A stretch of 16,902 bases of DNA from Cyanobacteria bacterium HKST-UBA02 (GTDB lineage Bacteria > Cyanobacteriota > Vampirovibrionia > Obscuribacterales > Obscuribacteraceae), in assembly GCA_020431945.1 (NCBI GenBank), contig JAGQHH010000097.1, forward strand, positions 1-16,902, read 5' to 3'. Shown here piece by piece: positions 1-6,355 of this stretch. Both the position numbers and the translations under genes were made by a program. Position 1 is the stretch's first letter, and each line of letters begins with the position of its first letter. The notes beneath the pieces were generated by a model. The model had not been told where the DNA came from. It made no database searches and worked only from the letters and a program-made list of their open reading frames with translations.

Positions 1-827
1 TTGGCCATGGTGATCATGTCGGGCTCCACGCCCCAGCTACTGATCCCGAACCAGTGTTGACCGGTACGGCCCACGCCGGTTTGCACTTCATCAGCGATAA
101 AGAGGACGCCGTAATTGGCGAGAATCTTCTTCACTTCTTTGAAATACTCGGGAGGCGGGGTGATTGCTCCGCCCACGCCCTGGATCGGCTCGGCGATCAT
201 CACCGCAGGCTTGCCGGAAGTCTGCGTCTGAATGACACGCTCCACATCCTTCGCGCACTCGAGAGCGCAGTTGTCTGGAGTCTTCTTGAAAGGGCAGCGA
301 TAGCAGTAAGCATTGGCGGCATGCAGGATGCCGGCCGCCGGCATCAGATCCGGACGCCAGGTGTGGTTGCCGGTGAGGGTGGATGCCAGGTGCGACTCAC
401 CATGATATGAGTGCTGAAGCGCAATCACTTCATGGCGACCGGTGGCCAGACGAGCCAGACGGATGGCGGACTCGTTCGCCTCGGTCCCGGAATTGGTGAC
501 GAAAGTCTTGGAGAGACCGTCCGGAGCGATATCCGCCAGCTTCTCGGCAAGCTCCACCATGGGCTTGGTGAGGAAGATGGTGGAAGTATGCTGCAGGGTC
601 TGCACCTGCTCGACAGTGCGTTGAGTGACCTTGGGATGGCAGTGCCCGACACTGATGGTGACGATGCCGGCGAACATATCGAGATATTCGCGACCGGTCT
701 CATCGTAGAGGAACTGACCTTTGCCCTTGACGAAGTGGGGAGGGTCGGAGTAGAGCTGCTTGACACCCGGAACGATGAATTTGTCCCGCTTCTTCTTCAG
801 ATCGTCTCGATTGAGTTGGGCAGTCAC
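1..827 (-). CDS. Class III PLP-dependent aminotransferase, AGXT2-like (partial, 3' end outside window)
   Basis: Probably transfers an amino group from an amino acid to an oxo-acid such as glyoxylate or pyruvate, in the cytoplasm. The 275 visible codons follow the alanine-glyoxylate aminotransferase 2 pattern: FAGIVTISVGHCHPKV (residues 52-67), the PLP phosphate-site motif NSGTEAN (112-118), EPIQGVGG (213-220) and IADEVQTGVGRTG (244-256) with the ring-nitrogen Asp at 246. The frame runs off the window at MITMA plus the bases AA, which is where the Schiff-base lysine of this family falls, so the active site is cut by the edge. A cysteine group C175-x2-C178-x8-C187-x3-C191 could bind metal. The start is GTG at 825-827: GGGAGGA lies 7 nt upstream, and the nearby ATG is out of frame and stops at once. 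Exact substrate is uncertain; 4-aminobutyrate or acetylornithine aminotransferase are alternatives, though the motifs fit AGXT2 best. Confidence 0.9.
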   Translation of the reverse strand, partial: MTAQLNRDDLKKKRDKFIVPGVKQLYSDPPHFVKGKGQFLYDETGREYLDMFAGIVTISVGHCHPKVTQRTVEQVQTLQHTSTIFLTKPMVELAEKLADIAPDGLSKTFVTNSGTEANESAIRLARLATGRHEVIALQHSYHGESHLASTLTGNHTWRPDLMPAAGILHAANAYCYRCPFKKTPDNCALECAKDVERVIQTQTSGKPAVMIAEPIQGVGGAITPPPEYFKEVKKILANYGVLFIADEVQTGVGRTGQHWFGISSWGVEPDMITMA

Positions 828-969
828 GTGCGCATCCTCCCGTGGAAGCAGTTTCGAGTTAACACCAGATATGGTGCGCGGCAAAACAAGCAGCAGCCCG
901 CTGATACAGCCTCAGATAATGAAGATGTATCCAGCTGTCGCTATAAATTATGGATATCCCGCATATGAA

Positions 970-999
970 ATAGTACTAACTGATTCTTAATGACGTCAA
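970..999 (-). promoter_or_regulatory. Candidate sigma-70 promoter for the aminotransferase gene
   Basis: On the minus strand, TTGACG (994-999) is followed after 18 bp by TACTAT (970-975). This would give a leader of about 135 nt before the GTG at 827. The leader contains a perfect small hairpin, CACCA-GATA-TGGTG (863-876), and a wider GATACA/TGTATC dyad (903-908 with 926-931). Assignment is by consensus match only. Confidence 0.4.
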
Positions 1000-1095
1000 C
1001 AATTTAGCCTTAATGCTGGTTAATCAGATTTCTTTGATGATCTCTCCTGACTTGTCACAAAACAAGACAAAAGGCTTCAATGAAGACTCGAGATC

Positions 1096-1125
1096 TTGAC
1101 GCCGACAAAATTTGGTTGATAGGAT
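1096..1125 (+). promoter_or_regulatory. Candidate promoter for tRNA-Lys
   Basis: TTGACG (1096-1101) and TAGGAT (1120-1125) are separated by 18 bp and lie just upstream of the tRNA, which begins at 1142. The expected start point near 1132 leaves a short 5' leader for RNase P. The -35 hexamer and spacing are identical to those of the minus-strand promoter in the same intergenic region. Confidence 0.45.
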
Positions 1126-1141
1126 GAATCTTCGTGTTTGA

Positions 1142-1214
1142 GCGCCCGTAGCTCAGTTGGTAGAGCACTCGGCTTTTAACCGATTGGTCCTGCGTTCGAG
1201 TCGCAGCGGGCGCA
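1142..1214 (+). tRNA. trnK: tRNA-Lys (anticodon UUU)
   Basis: A full cloverleaf can be folded by eye. The acceptor stem is GCGCCCG with CGGGCGC. The D stem is GCTC/GAGC around AGTTGGTA. The anticodon loop is CTTTTAA, giving anticodon TTT. The variable loop is TGGTC. The T stem is CTGCG/CGCAG around TTCGAGT, and the discriminator is A. The outermost anticodon-stem pair is a C-T mismatch. The 3' CCA is not encoded, so it must be added after transcription. The gene is single, has its own promoter candidate, and converges on the hypothetical gene ending at 1237. I see no clear terminator in the 22 bp between them. Confidence 0.96.
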
Positions 1215-1236
1215 AGTCTTTATTATCGAGAAGATT

Positions 1237-1698
1237 TCACCAGGGAAAATTGTAGCGGGAGAACATCGGCACCCCGCCCGTGGTCAGACCCTGACGGAAG
1301 TCTATGACGCCTACCTGTACACCTCTGTCCTCGAAGGAAGTGGGATAGAGGTAGAGAGAAGCCGAGAACTGGCTGACTTTTCCACGTCTGGTGGCGCCCG
1401 GTCCCAGGGCGAAGACGACTTCCAGACCCCGGGGCGACTTGATTGGCGCATCGAGCTGGAAATATTTCTCGAGCAGGAAATCGTCGCCGTAGGGCGGCGG
1501 CTCATCGAAATCGATGGGCTCGGTATGAGTGGTCCACTGCCAGAGAATATCGTCGGTGCCGGCTCGCTTCAGACGCACATTGAGCCGGGGGAACCAGTGA
1601 TCGTCACTGTCCGACTCGCGAAAAACGCTCAATCTCCCGCGGGTGAGCGGCGGGCGATCGATAAGAAGCTGGCGACCCTGAGCGTCTATTTCATCCAT
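1237..1698 (-). CDS. Hypothetical protein, 153 aa
   Basis: I do not recognise a family. The product is soluble-looking, with no signal peptide, membrane segment or cysteine. It begins MDEIDAQGRQLL, has an acidic patch SDSDDHW, a proline-rich turn DEPPPYGDD near the middle, and beta-type alternation in the second half (VSQFSASLYLYPTSF). It ends aromatic, SRYNFPW. I chose the ATG at 1696-1698 because AAGGAG sits 10 nt upstream; an in-frame TTG at 1731 would place that site inside the gene. It is divergent from the LRR gene and convergent with the tRNA, so context gives no role. Confidence 0.65.
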   Translation of the reverse strand: MDEIDAQGRQLLIDRPPLTRGRLSVFRESDSDDHWFPRLNVRLKRAGTDDILWQWTTHTEPIDFDEPPPYGDDFLLEKYFQLDAPIKSPRGLEVVFALGPGATRRGKVSQFSASLYLYPTSFEDRGVQVGVIDFRQGLTTGGVPMFSRYNFPW

Positions 1699-1708
1699 AT
1701 AGTAAGAA

Positions 1709-1714
1709 CTCCTT
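1709..1714 (-). promoter_or_regulatory. Ribosome-binding site deciding the start of the 153-aa hypothetical
   Basis: AAGGAG on the minus strand lies 10 nt before ATG 1696-1698. It supports that ATG over the in-frame TTG 33 bp upstream. Confidence 0.6.
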
Positions 1715-1801
1715 GGCGGCAGTGCTCTCAACAGATTACCACTGGTCTCACCAACAGTGGGAGTGGAAGATTTCCAATTTACATCGGATAATAGTCAGCC
1801 T

Positions 1802-3079
1802 ATGGTTGTGGCACGACAGATAAAGTTTCCGAGTAGTTACTCAATCGGCAGCCTCTATGCGGCTCCCGACTCGCAGCCTGAATCGTGGCAACTCCTGGAG
1901 GTTCCTCAGGGGCTCATTACCAAGCCCGAGAATCAGCCGATCAACTGGGAATGGCTGGACGAAGCGCGAGGGACTATCGAAATTCCCAGCGGCTTGAAAC
2001 TGAAATTGAAGATCAGCCCGGCAGCCACCGAGCATCTGGACGCCCTGGAAGATCTTCCCGAAGATTGCCTGCACACCCTTGACATGAGCCGTACCCAGGT
2101 ACACGATTCGCACCTGGAGCATATCGAGCCACTGGGCGGACTCAAAGTCCTGGAGCTCGCCTATACCGCCGTCTCCAATATCGGTCTCGAGTTCGTCGCC
2201 CGCTTGGGCGCCCTGCATACTCTGGGTCTCACCAATGCTGCCATTTCCAACTCAGGGCTGCCGGTCCTGGGCGCCCTGAGCAATCTCCGGGAGCTCTGGC
2301 TGAACGGCACCCTGATAGACGACGAGGGAGCCGAGCACCTGGTCCCCCTCAAAAAATTGAGGCTCCTCGGCCTCAGCAGCACCCAGATTACCGATCAGGG
2401 GCTCTTGCGTCTTGCCGAGATTCCCGACTTGATGCGCATCTATATGTTCAATACATTGATAACCGAAGCCGGTGCCCGGGAGTTGCGCACCTTGCTCCCC
2501 GCCTGCCGGGTGAAATGGCGGCGCTCGCAACAGGTGCGTCCCGAGTTCATGGATGCCGATGACGCCGATCTGCTCCTCTCCGAAGATCTCGATCTGGACT
2601 TCGATCGGGACTTCCGGCTGGAAGCCATGGAGGACGATCGATTCTGGAGTCTCATCGATCTTCTGGACTGGGATCAGGAAGGCGACGATCACAAAGTGAT
2701 CGAGCCCTGTGTCGCCGCTCTCTCGAAGCTGAGCGAGCGAGATATCCTGGCCTTCGAGGAGGCTCTCAGCGCCAAGCTCTACAAGCTGGACGCCAAGAGA
2801 TTCGCCATGAATATCGGCAAAGAGGCTTATAGAGGCAAGGATCATCCCTTCTCGAAGAGCTGGTTCTTGAACGCCCGCTGCTGCGTGGTGGCAAACGGAC
2901 GCGAGTCCTACGAGGAAGTTCTGCAAAATCCCGAAAACATGCCCAAGGATCTGGAATTCGGCGCCCTCGCTCTGATTGCCCCGGAAGCTTTCAAGCGCAA
3001 GACCGGGGATGATATGTGCCATTGCGCCGCCCTCAGCAAAGAAACCTTTTCCAATTTCAACGGCTGGGCCGGCAATTGA
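1802..3079 (+). CDS. Leucine-rich-repeat protein with C-terminal DUF4240-like domain, 425 aa
   Basis: Counting from ATG 1802, residues 1-88 are unassigned. Residues about 90-239 carry roughly six LRRs of about 24 aa (LKVLELAYTAV, LHTLGLTNAAI, LRELWLNGTLI, LRLLGLSSTQI). Residues 250-273 form a very acidic linker (DADDADLLLSEDLDLDFDRD). Residues 276-425 resemble DUF4240: DDRFWSLIDLL, then a helix with LSERDILAFEEAL, a Ser-Trp-Phe segment where that family usually has a WLI-type motif, and YEEVLQNPENM. LRRs usually bind protein partners; the DUF4240 role is unknown to me. No signal peptide is seen, so it is likely cytoplasmic. The start is uncertain: no good ribosome-binding site precedes ATG 1802 or the in-frame GTGs at 1757 and 1763. 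A GATAAT at 1787-1792 could be a -10 box giving a nearly leaderless message from 1802. The stop overlaps the next gene. Confidence 0.85.
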   Translation: MVVARQIKFPSSYSIGSLYAAPDSQPESWQLLEVPQGLITKPENQPINWEWLDEARGTIEIPSGLKLKLKISPAATEHLDALEDLPEDCLHTLDMSRTQVHDSHLEHIEPLGGLKVLELAYTAVSNIGLEFVARLGALHTLGLTNAAISNSGLPVLGALSNLRELWLNGTLIDDEGAEHLVPLKKLRLLGLSSTQITDQGLLRLAEIPDLMRIYMFNTLITEAGARELRTLLPACRVKWRRSQQVRPEFMDADDADLLLSEDLDLDFDRDFRLEAMEDDRFWSLIDLLDWDQEGDDHKVIEPCVAALSKLSERDILAFEEALSAKLYKLDAKRFAMNIGKEAYRGKDHPFSKSWFLNARCCVVANGRESYEEVLQNPENMPKDLEFGALALIAPEAFKRKTGDDMCHCAALSKETFSNFNGWAGN

Positions 3080-3753
3080 CCAGAGCTCGCATTGCATCCG
3101 GTGCCGGAAGCGTCACCGCTGGTAGTGCCCACTCCGAAGCCCTGCTCGAAGAGGCTGTGGCAGAGCTCAAACGAAAAGATCGGGTGCTGGGCAAAGCCAT
3201 GGAGAGTGTCGGACCATGCCTCCTCACCCTGGAAAAGACCAGAAGCCCATACGAGTCCCTGGCCCGGGCCATCGTCTACCAGCAGCTCACCGGCAAAGCC
3301 GCCGGCACGATTTTCGAGCGATTCAAAGCCCGGTTCCAGTCGAGCACCTGCCCCACCGCCGAAGCGGTTGCCCGGGCGAGTGAAGAAGAGCTCAGGAGTT
3401 GCGGGCTCTCCAGAGCGAAAATCCGGGCCCTGAAAGATCTGGCGGATAAGACCGCTCGCAAAGAGATACCCGGCTTCAGCAGGATGTCCGGGTTGACCGA
3501 CCAGGAGATCATCGAGATCGCCTCTTCGGTGCGCGGAGTCGGTGTCTGGACAGCGCAGATGTTCCTGATCTTCCGGCTCGGTCGCCTGGACGTCATGCCC
3601 TCCACGGACTACGGAGTACGCAAAGGCTACTCCCGGGTCTTCCTGAAAGAGAAGAGGTTGCCGGAGCCCTCCGAAATCGACGAGCGCGGCGAGCGCTGGC
3701 GGCCTTACCGGAGCATCGCCTCATGGTATCTCTGGCGGGTCCTCGATAATTGA
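3076..3753 (+). CDS. DNA-3-methyladenine glycosylase II family (AlkA-like, HhH-GPD)
   Basis: Excises alkylated bases such as 3-methyladenine by cutting the N-glycosidic bond, starting base-excision repair. In the 225-aa product I see IVYQQLTGKAA (66-76), typical of the HhH-GPD fold; the helix-hairpin-helix VRGVGVW (152-158); and DVMPSTDYGVRKG (172-184), where D178 fits the catalytic aspartate. Near the C-terminus is RWRPYRSIASWYLWR, a conserved family ending. No Fe-S cysteine cluster is present, which separates it from Nth/MutY. I place the start at TTG 3076, whose TTGA overlaps the stop of the LRR gene and suggests coupled translation. An in-frame GTG at 3016 preceded by GGGGA would add 20 unconserved residues. 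The conserved fold begins well after either start. Confidence 0.9.
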   Translation: MTRARIASGAGSVTAGSAHSEALLEEAVAELKRKDRVLGKAMESVGPCLLTLEKTRSPYESLARAIVYQQLTGKAAGTIFERFKARFQSSTCPTAEAVARASEEELRSCGLSRAKIRALKDLADKTARKEIPGFSRMSGLTDQEIIEIASSVRGVGVWTAQMFLIFRLGRLDVMPSTDYGVRKGYSRVFLKEKRLPEPSEIDERGERWRPYRSIASWYLWRVLDN

Positions 3754-3804
3754 ATCCATACATAGATTAGAATAGACTTTGCGTCAATTTCAGGTCCTCC
3801 AGGC

Positions 3805-4995
3805 ATGAGCGGTTTCAAAATCAAGAGCATATTCCTCGCCCTTCTGATACTCATCGGCAGCGCGTCGCCTCTCGCCCTTGCCCAGGAGAGCGATGACAGC
3901 GACGGCGATGACGGTGGTCAAACCAGCGAAAAGCTGAAAACCCTCAAACTCGAAGCTGTACGCTGCGTGACCTGGTGGTTCCATGATGCCACCGGCTATC
4001 ACCCGGCGATCCTTCTTATGGTGGAAAACACCAGCGGTGTCGATCTCTCCGGGGTGCTCCTCAAATTCCAGGCTCGCTTCACCAATATGCAGACAGGTTT
4101 CGTCAATGTCGACCGCTCCGAGGTGCGCAAGAAATTCGAGCCCCGGCGTCAGATGCAGCTATTTCTGAAAGGTCCCCGGGCCTTCGAGCTACCCATAGAT
4201 CAACACCTCTGGCCCAGGATAGAATGCAAGATCATGTGCCGGGTCGGTGAAGTGGGAGACGAGGGGACCCAGACCCTGCTCATTCGTAAGCTCGACTCGA
4301 TCACCATGAGTCCGGATGAGGCGGTGACGCTTCTGAGCAAGCAAGCCGACCTGCGAAGCGTCCGGGCACCACGCCTGAGAGCCCCGGGGGTGCGAACCCT
4401 CCGCAAAGAGAAAGGCCTGGAAGCCAGCGCCGCTGCTCTGGGCCAGGCGCCGGCCAAGCCCAAGGTGACCATCAGCGATTTTCTCTCCTCCGGTGTTCTT
4501 CCCGGTCTCGGCGACGACTTCTATCAGTTCGAGAAAAAATACGGTCTGCCCCTGGAGACAGAGACCGGCAACTATGACTGGACCTGGGCCAATTACCGTC
4601 TCGAGGACCTCGATCTGGGCGTGATTGCCGGATCGAAAGGAGGCAACGGCAAAGCCGACCTCATCGTCGCAACCATCCCCGCATCTCTGGTCAAAGGCGA
4701 GCAGCCCCTCACCAATCTCGCCCGGGCCCTCTCGGGCAAATTCCGGGCCGAGCAGGTGAGCCCGGCCAATCATTCGGTACGCTACCTCAACACAGGTCGC
4801 CTGGAATTCGGCACTTTCGAGTCCAAGAACTACCGGGCAGCTTATTTCACCCCCTCGGACAATCCCAACGGCGAAGCTTCTTACACCCTGGTGGTCACCA
4901 GAATTCCTGGAAATGTATTAAACATTCTGAGAACCGACTGCTCTAAGGCTAAACTATTGAGGTTCCTGGCACCGATAATCGGAGCCGGCGGCTGA
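3805..4995 (+). CDS. Secreted hypothetical protein, 396 aa
   Basis: The N-terminus MSGFKIKSIFLALLILIGSASPLALA followed by QE is a classic Sec signal peptide with an AxA cleavage site near residue 26. The acidic stretch ESDDSDGDDGG comes next. The mature protein has a first half with beta-sandwich-like strands (YHPAILLMVENTSGVDLSGVLLKF), a basic middle near residues 175-200, and a C-terminal part with LPGLGDDFYQFEKKYGLPL and a strand-rich ending. I recognise no family or catalytic motif. It starts 51 bp after the glycosylase stop and is followed 49 bp later by proline dehydrogenase, so the three may be co-transcribed. A TAGAAT at 3768-3773 could instead be its own -10 box, but I find no -35. 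The ribosome-binding site is weak. An outer-face or periplasmic role is inference from the signal only. Confidence 0.75.
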   Translation: MSGFKIKSIFLALLILIGSASPLALAQESDDSDGDDGGQTSEKLKTLKLEAVRCVTWWFHDATGYHPAILLMVENTSGVDLSGVLLKFQARFTNMQTGFVNVDRSEVRKKFEPRRQMQLFLKGPRAFELPIDQHLWPRIECKIMCRVGEVGDEGTQTLLIRKLDSITMSPDEAVTLLSKQADLRSVRAPRLRAPGVRTLRKEKGLEASAAALGQAPAKPKVTISDFLSSGVLPGLGDDFYQFEKKYGLPLETETGNYDWTWANYRLEDLDLGVIAGSKGGNGKADLIVATIPASLVKGEQPLTNLARALSGKFRAEQVSPANHSVRYLNTGRLEFGTFESKNYRAAYFTPSDNPNGEASYTLVVTRIPGNVLNILRTDCSKAKLLRFLAPIIGAGG

Positions 4996-5044
4996 AAACC
5001 CTGCCGGCTTTGAAGACCAGGAGCTCCATTGTGGAGGGTCTGAG

Positions 5045-6133
5045 ATGCCTGTAGAATTGCCTGTGAAGCCCGCAAACCGCAAACGCTCCCTGCCTGCTCA
5101 AATGCACCCCAGACTGGAATCCACGGCAAGCTCCGTCATCGACAAAATCCCGGTGAGCATGGTGCTGCATCTGGCCAAGCCCTATCTGGCAGGGGAGACG
5201 GCAGAGCAGGCGGTGGCTCTGGCCCACAAACTCTTTTCTAAAGACTCTTTCACCTCCACCCTGGACATCCTGGGCGAGGATATGGAATCGGACGCCACCT
5301 GCGACGCGTCGGTGGACGCCTATAAGCAACTCGCCGAGAGAATAGCGGCAAATCCCCTGGCGGTGAACGAGCCCCACAGACAATTGACCATCTCTCTCAA
5401 GCCTTCTATGTTCGCCACCGGTGCCCCCGGCAATGGTGCTTCAGAAGATGTCTTGATGAAAGCCTATGAGCGGATCAAAGAAGTAACGGCATTTGCCCGG
5501 GAGAGAGGCATAAAAGTCACTCTGGAAGCCGAAGATCATCGCTGGACCGATTTTCATCTCAATACCTACCGGGAGCTGATCGAAAGCGGTCTCACCAATC
5601 TCGGTACCGTCATCCAGACCAGGCTGTTCCGCACCGAAAAAGATCTCGATCTCTTCGACCAGCGCATGCGTGTGCGCCTGGTCATCGGAATCTATAACGA
5701 GCCCGCCGCCATCGCCCATAGCGACAAAGCCGAGATGAAACGCCTCCTGGTCGATTATGCCGGTGTCCTTCTCGAGCGCGGCGTCTATGTCGAGATCGCC
5801 ACCCACGACATCGACTGCATCCACGACTTTTTCGAAAGAGTTGCTCTGCCCGGAAATATCTCGCCGGATAGGTTCGAGTTCCAGTTTCTCCACGGCGTCC
5901 CCCGGGACCAGCTCCAGAAGGGGCTTGTGGACGGATCTTACTTCACCGCCCAGAGCTTTCCGAATGCCGATCCGGCAGCCCTCGAATCACTGAGAGCCAG
6001 CGGAGTCACCGTTCGCAAATATCTTCCTTTCGGCGAGAGTCGGGTGGCCGGCGCCTATTGCCGCCGCCGCTTGAAAGAGAATCCCAATATGGTGAGTTAC
6101 GGGATCAAGAATTTCTTCGGCTGGCAGTCCTGA
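5045..6133 (+). CDS. Proline dehydrogenase (monofunctional, FAD-dependent)
   Basis: Oxidises L-proline to delta-1-pyrroline-5-carboxylate and passes electrons via FAD to the quinone pool; normally peripheral at the membrane. The 362-aa length fits a one-domain enzyme, with no DNA-binding or P5C dehydrogenase part as in long PutA. Barrel motifs run in order: TLDILGED (72-79), ISLKPSM (116-122), TLEAEDHRWTD (159-169), GTVIQTRLFRT (187-197), RLVIGIYNEP (211-220), EIATHDI (250-256), EFQFLHGVPRD (278-288), and VRKYLPFGESRVAGAYCRRRLKENP (323-347), whose paired Arg before LKEN match the proline-carboxylate-binding pair. The sixth motif reads RLVIGIY where many family members have RLVKGAY. GGAGG lies 10 nt before the ATG. 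No P5C dehydrogenase is in view. Confidence 0.93.
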   Translation: MPVELPVKPANRKRSLPAQMHPRLESTASSVIDKIPVSMVLHLAKPYLAGETAEQAVALAHKLFSKDSFTSTLDILGEDMESDATCDASVDAYKQLAERIAANPLAVNEPHRQLTISLKPSMFATGAPGNGASEDVLMKAYERIKEVTAFARERGIKVTLEAEDHRWTDFHLNTYRELIESGLTNLGTVIQTRLFRTEKDLDLFDQRMRVRLVIGIYNEPAAIAHSDKAEMKRLLVDYAGVLLERGVYVEIATHDIDCIHDFFERVALPGNISPDRFEFQFLHGVPRDQLQKGLVDGSYFTAQSFPNADPAALESLRASGVTVRKYLPFGESRVAGAYCRRRLKENPNMVSYGIKNFFGWQS

Positions 6134-6355
6134 CAATCCGTGACAGGTTCAGGGCTTTCACCATTACTGGTATCACCACCAGTGGCTTCCTCTCAAGAAA
6201 CTGATGCATCGTTGTTCGTTGAACAGCGGATTAGTTCTCCAAGTCGGTCTTTCGGGTCAAAGTCCATGCTTACTAAAGGTCCCTTTAATAACGAAAAGCC
6301 TTATTAAAGGATACCGCACTTTCCTTTAATAAGGCTTCTGCTTATTGAAGTCAAC
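6134..6355. other. Intergenic region between convergent proline dehydrogenase and WG-repeat genes
   Basis: This 222-bp stretch has no gene I can support. It contains a small hairpin (ACTGG/CCAGT, 6166-6183) without a following T-run, and then the strong three-armed repeat described separately. The two flanking genes converge here, so the region should hold transcription ends for both. Confidence 0.6.
6282..6337 (-). terminator. Probable terminator of the WG-repeat gene, with an extra repeat arm
   Basis: A perfect 15-bp inverted repeat joins 6296-6310 (AAGCCTTATTAAAGG) with 6323-6337 (CCTTTAATAAGGCTT) across a 12-nt loop. On the minus strand it starts 18 bp after the WG stop codon and is followed by a T-rich tract (CTTTTCGTT), as expected of an intrinsic terminator. 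A third arm, CCTTTAATAA at 6282-6291, can pair with the middle arm over 10 bp with a 9-nt loop. Two mutually exclusive hairpins are therefore possible. The AT-rich 10-bp core is unusual for a terminator stem in this GC-rich setting. Confidence 0.6.

Larger units (their letters stand above)
828..1141. other. Intergenic region between aminotransferase and tRNA-Lys
   Basis: This 314-bp stretch is more AT-rich than its flanks and I see no credible gene in it. A longer plus-strand frame entering it from the left is only the reverse complement of the aminotransferase and carries no ribosome-binding site. The stretch holds two outward-facing promoter candidates, one for each flanking gene, which explains its presence. 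Confidence 0.6.

Noticed and set aside
411..968. 185-codon plus-strand frame opposite the aminotransferase
   Set aside because: It runs through the aminotransferase in antisense and out into the AT-rich intergenic region; the minus strand carries all the conserved motifs.
2252..3097. 281-codon minus-strand frame opposite the LRR gene
   Set aside because: It is the mirror of a real coding frame with strong third-position bias; the plus-strand protein has LRR and DUF4240-like structure while this one has no recognisable feature.
6166..6183. Hairpin ACTGG/CCAGT after proline dehydrogenase as an intrinsic terminator
   Set aside because: The stem is only 5 bp plus wobble pairs and no T-run follows on the plus strand.
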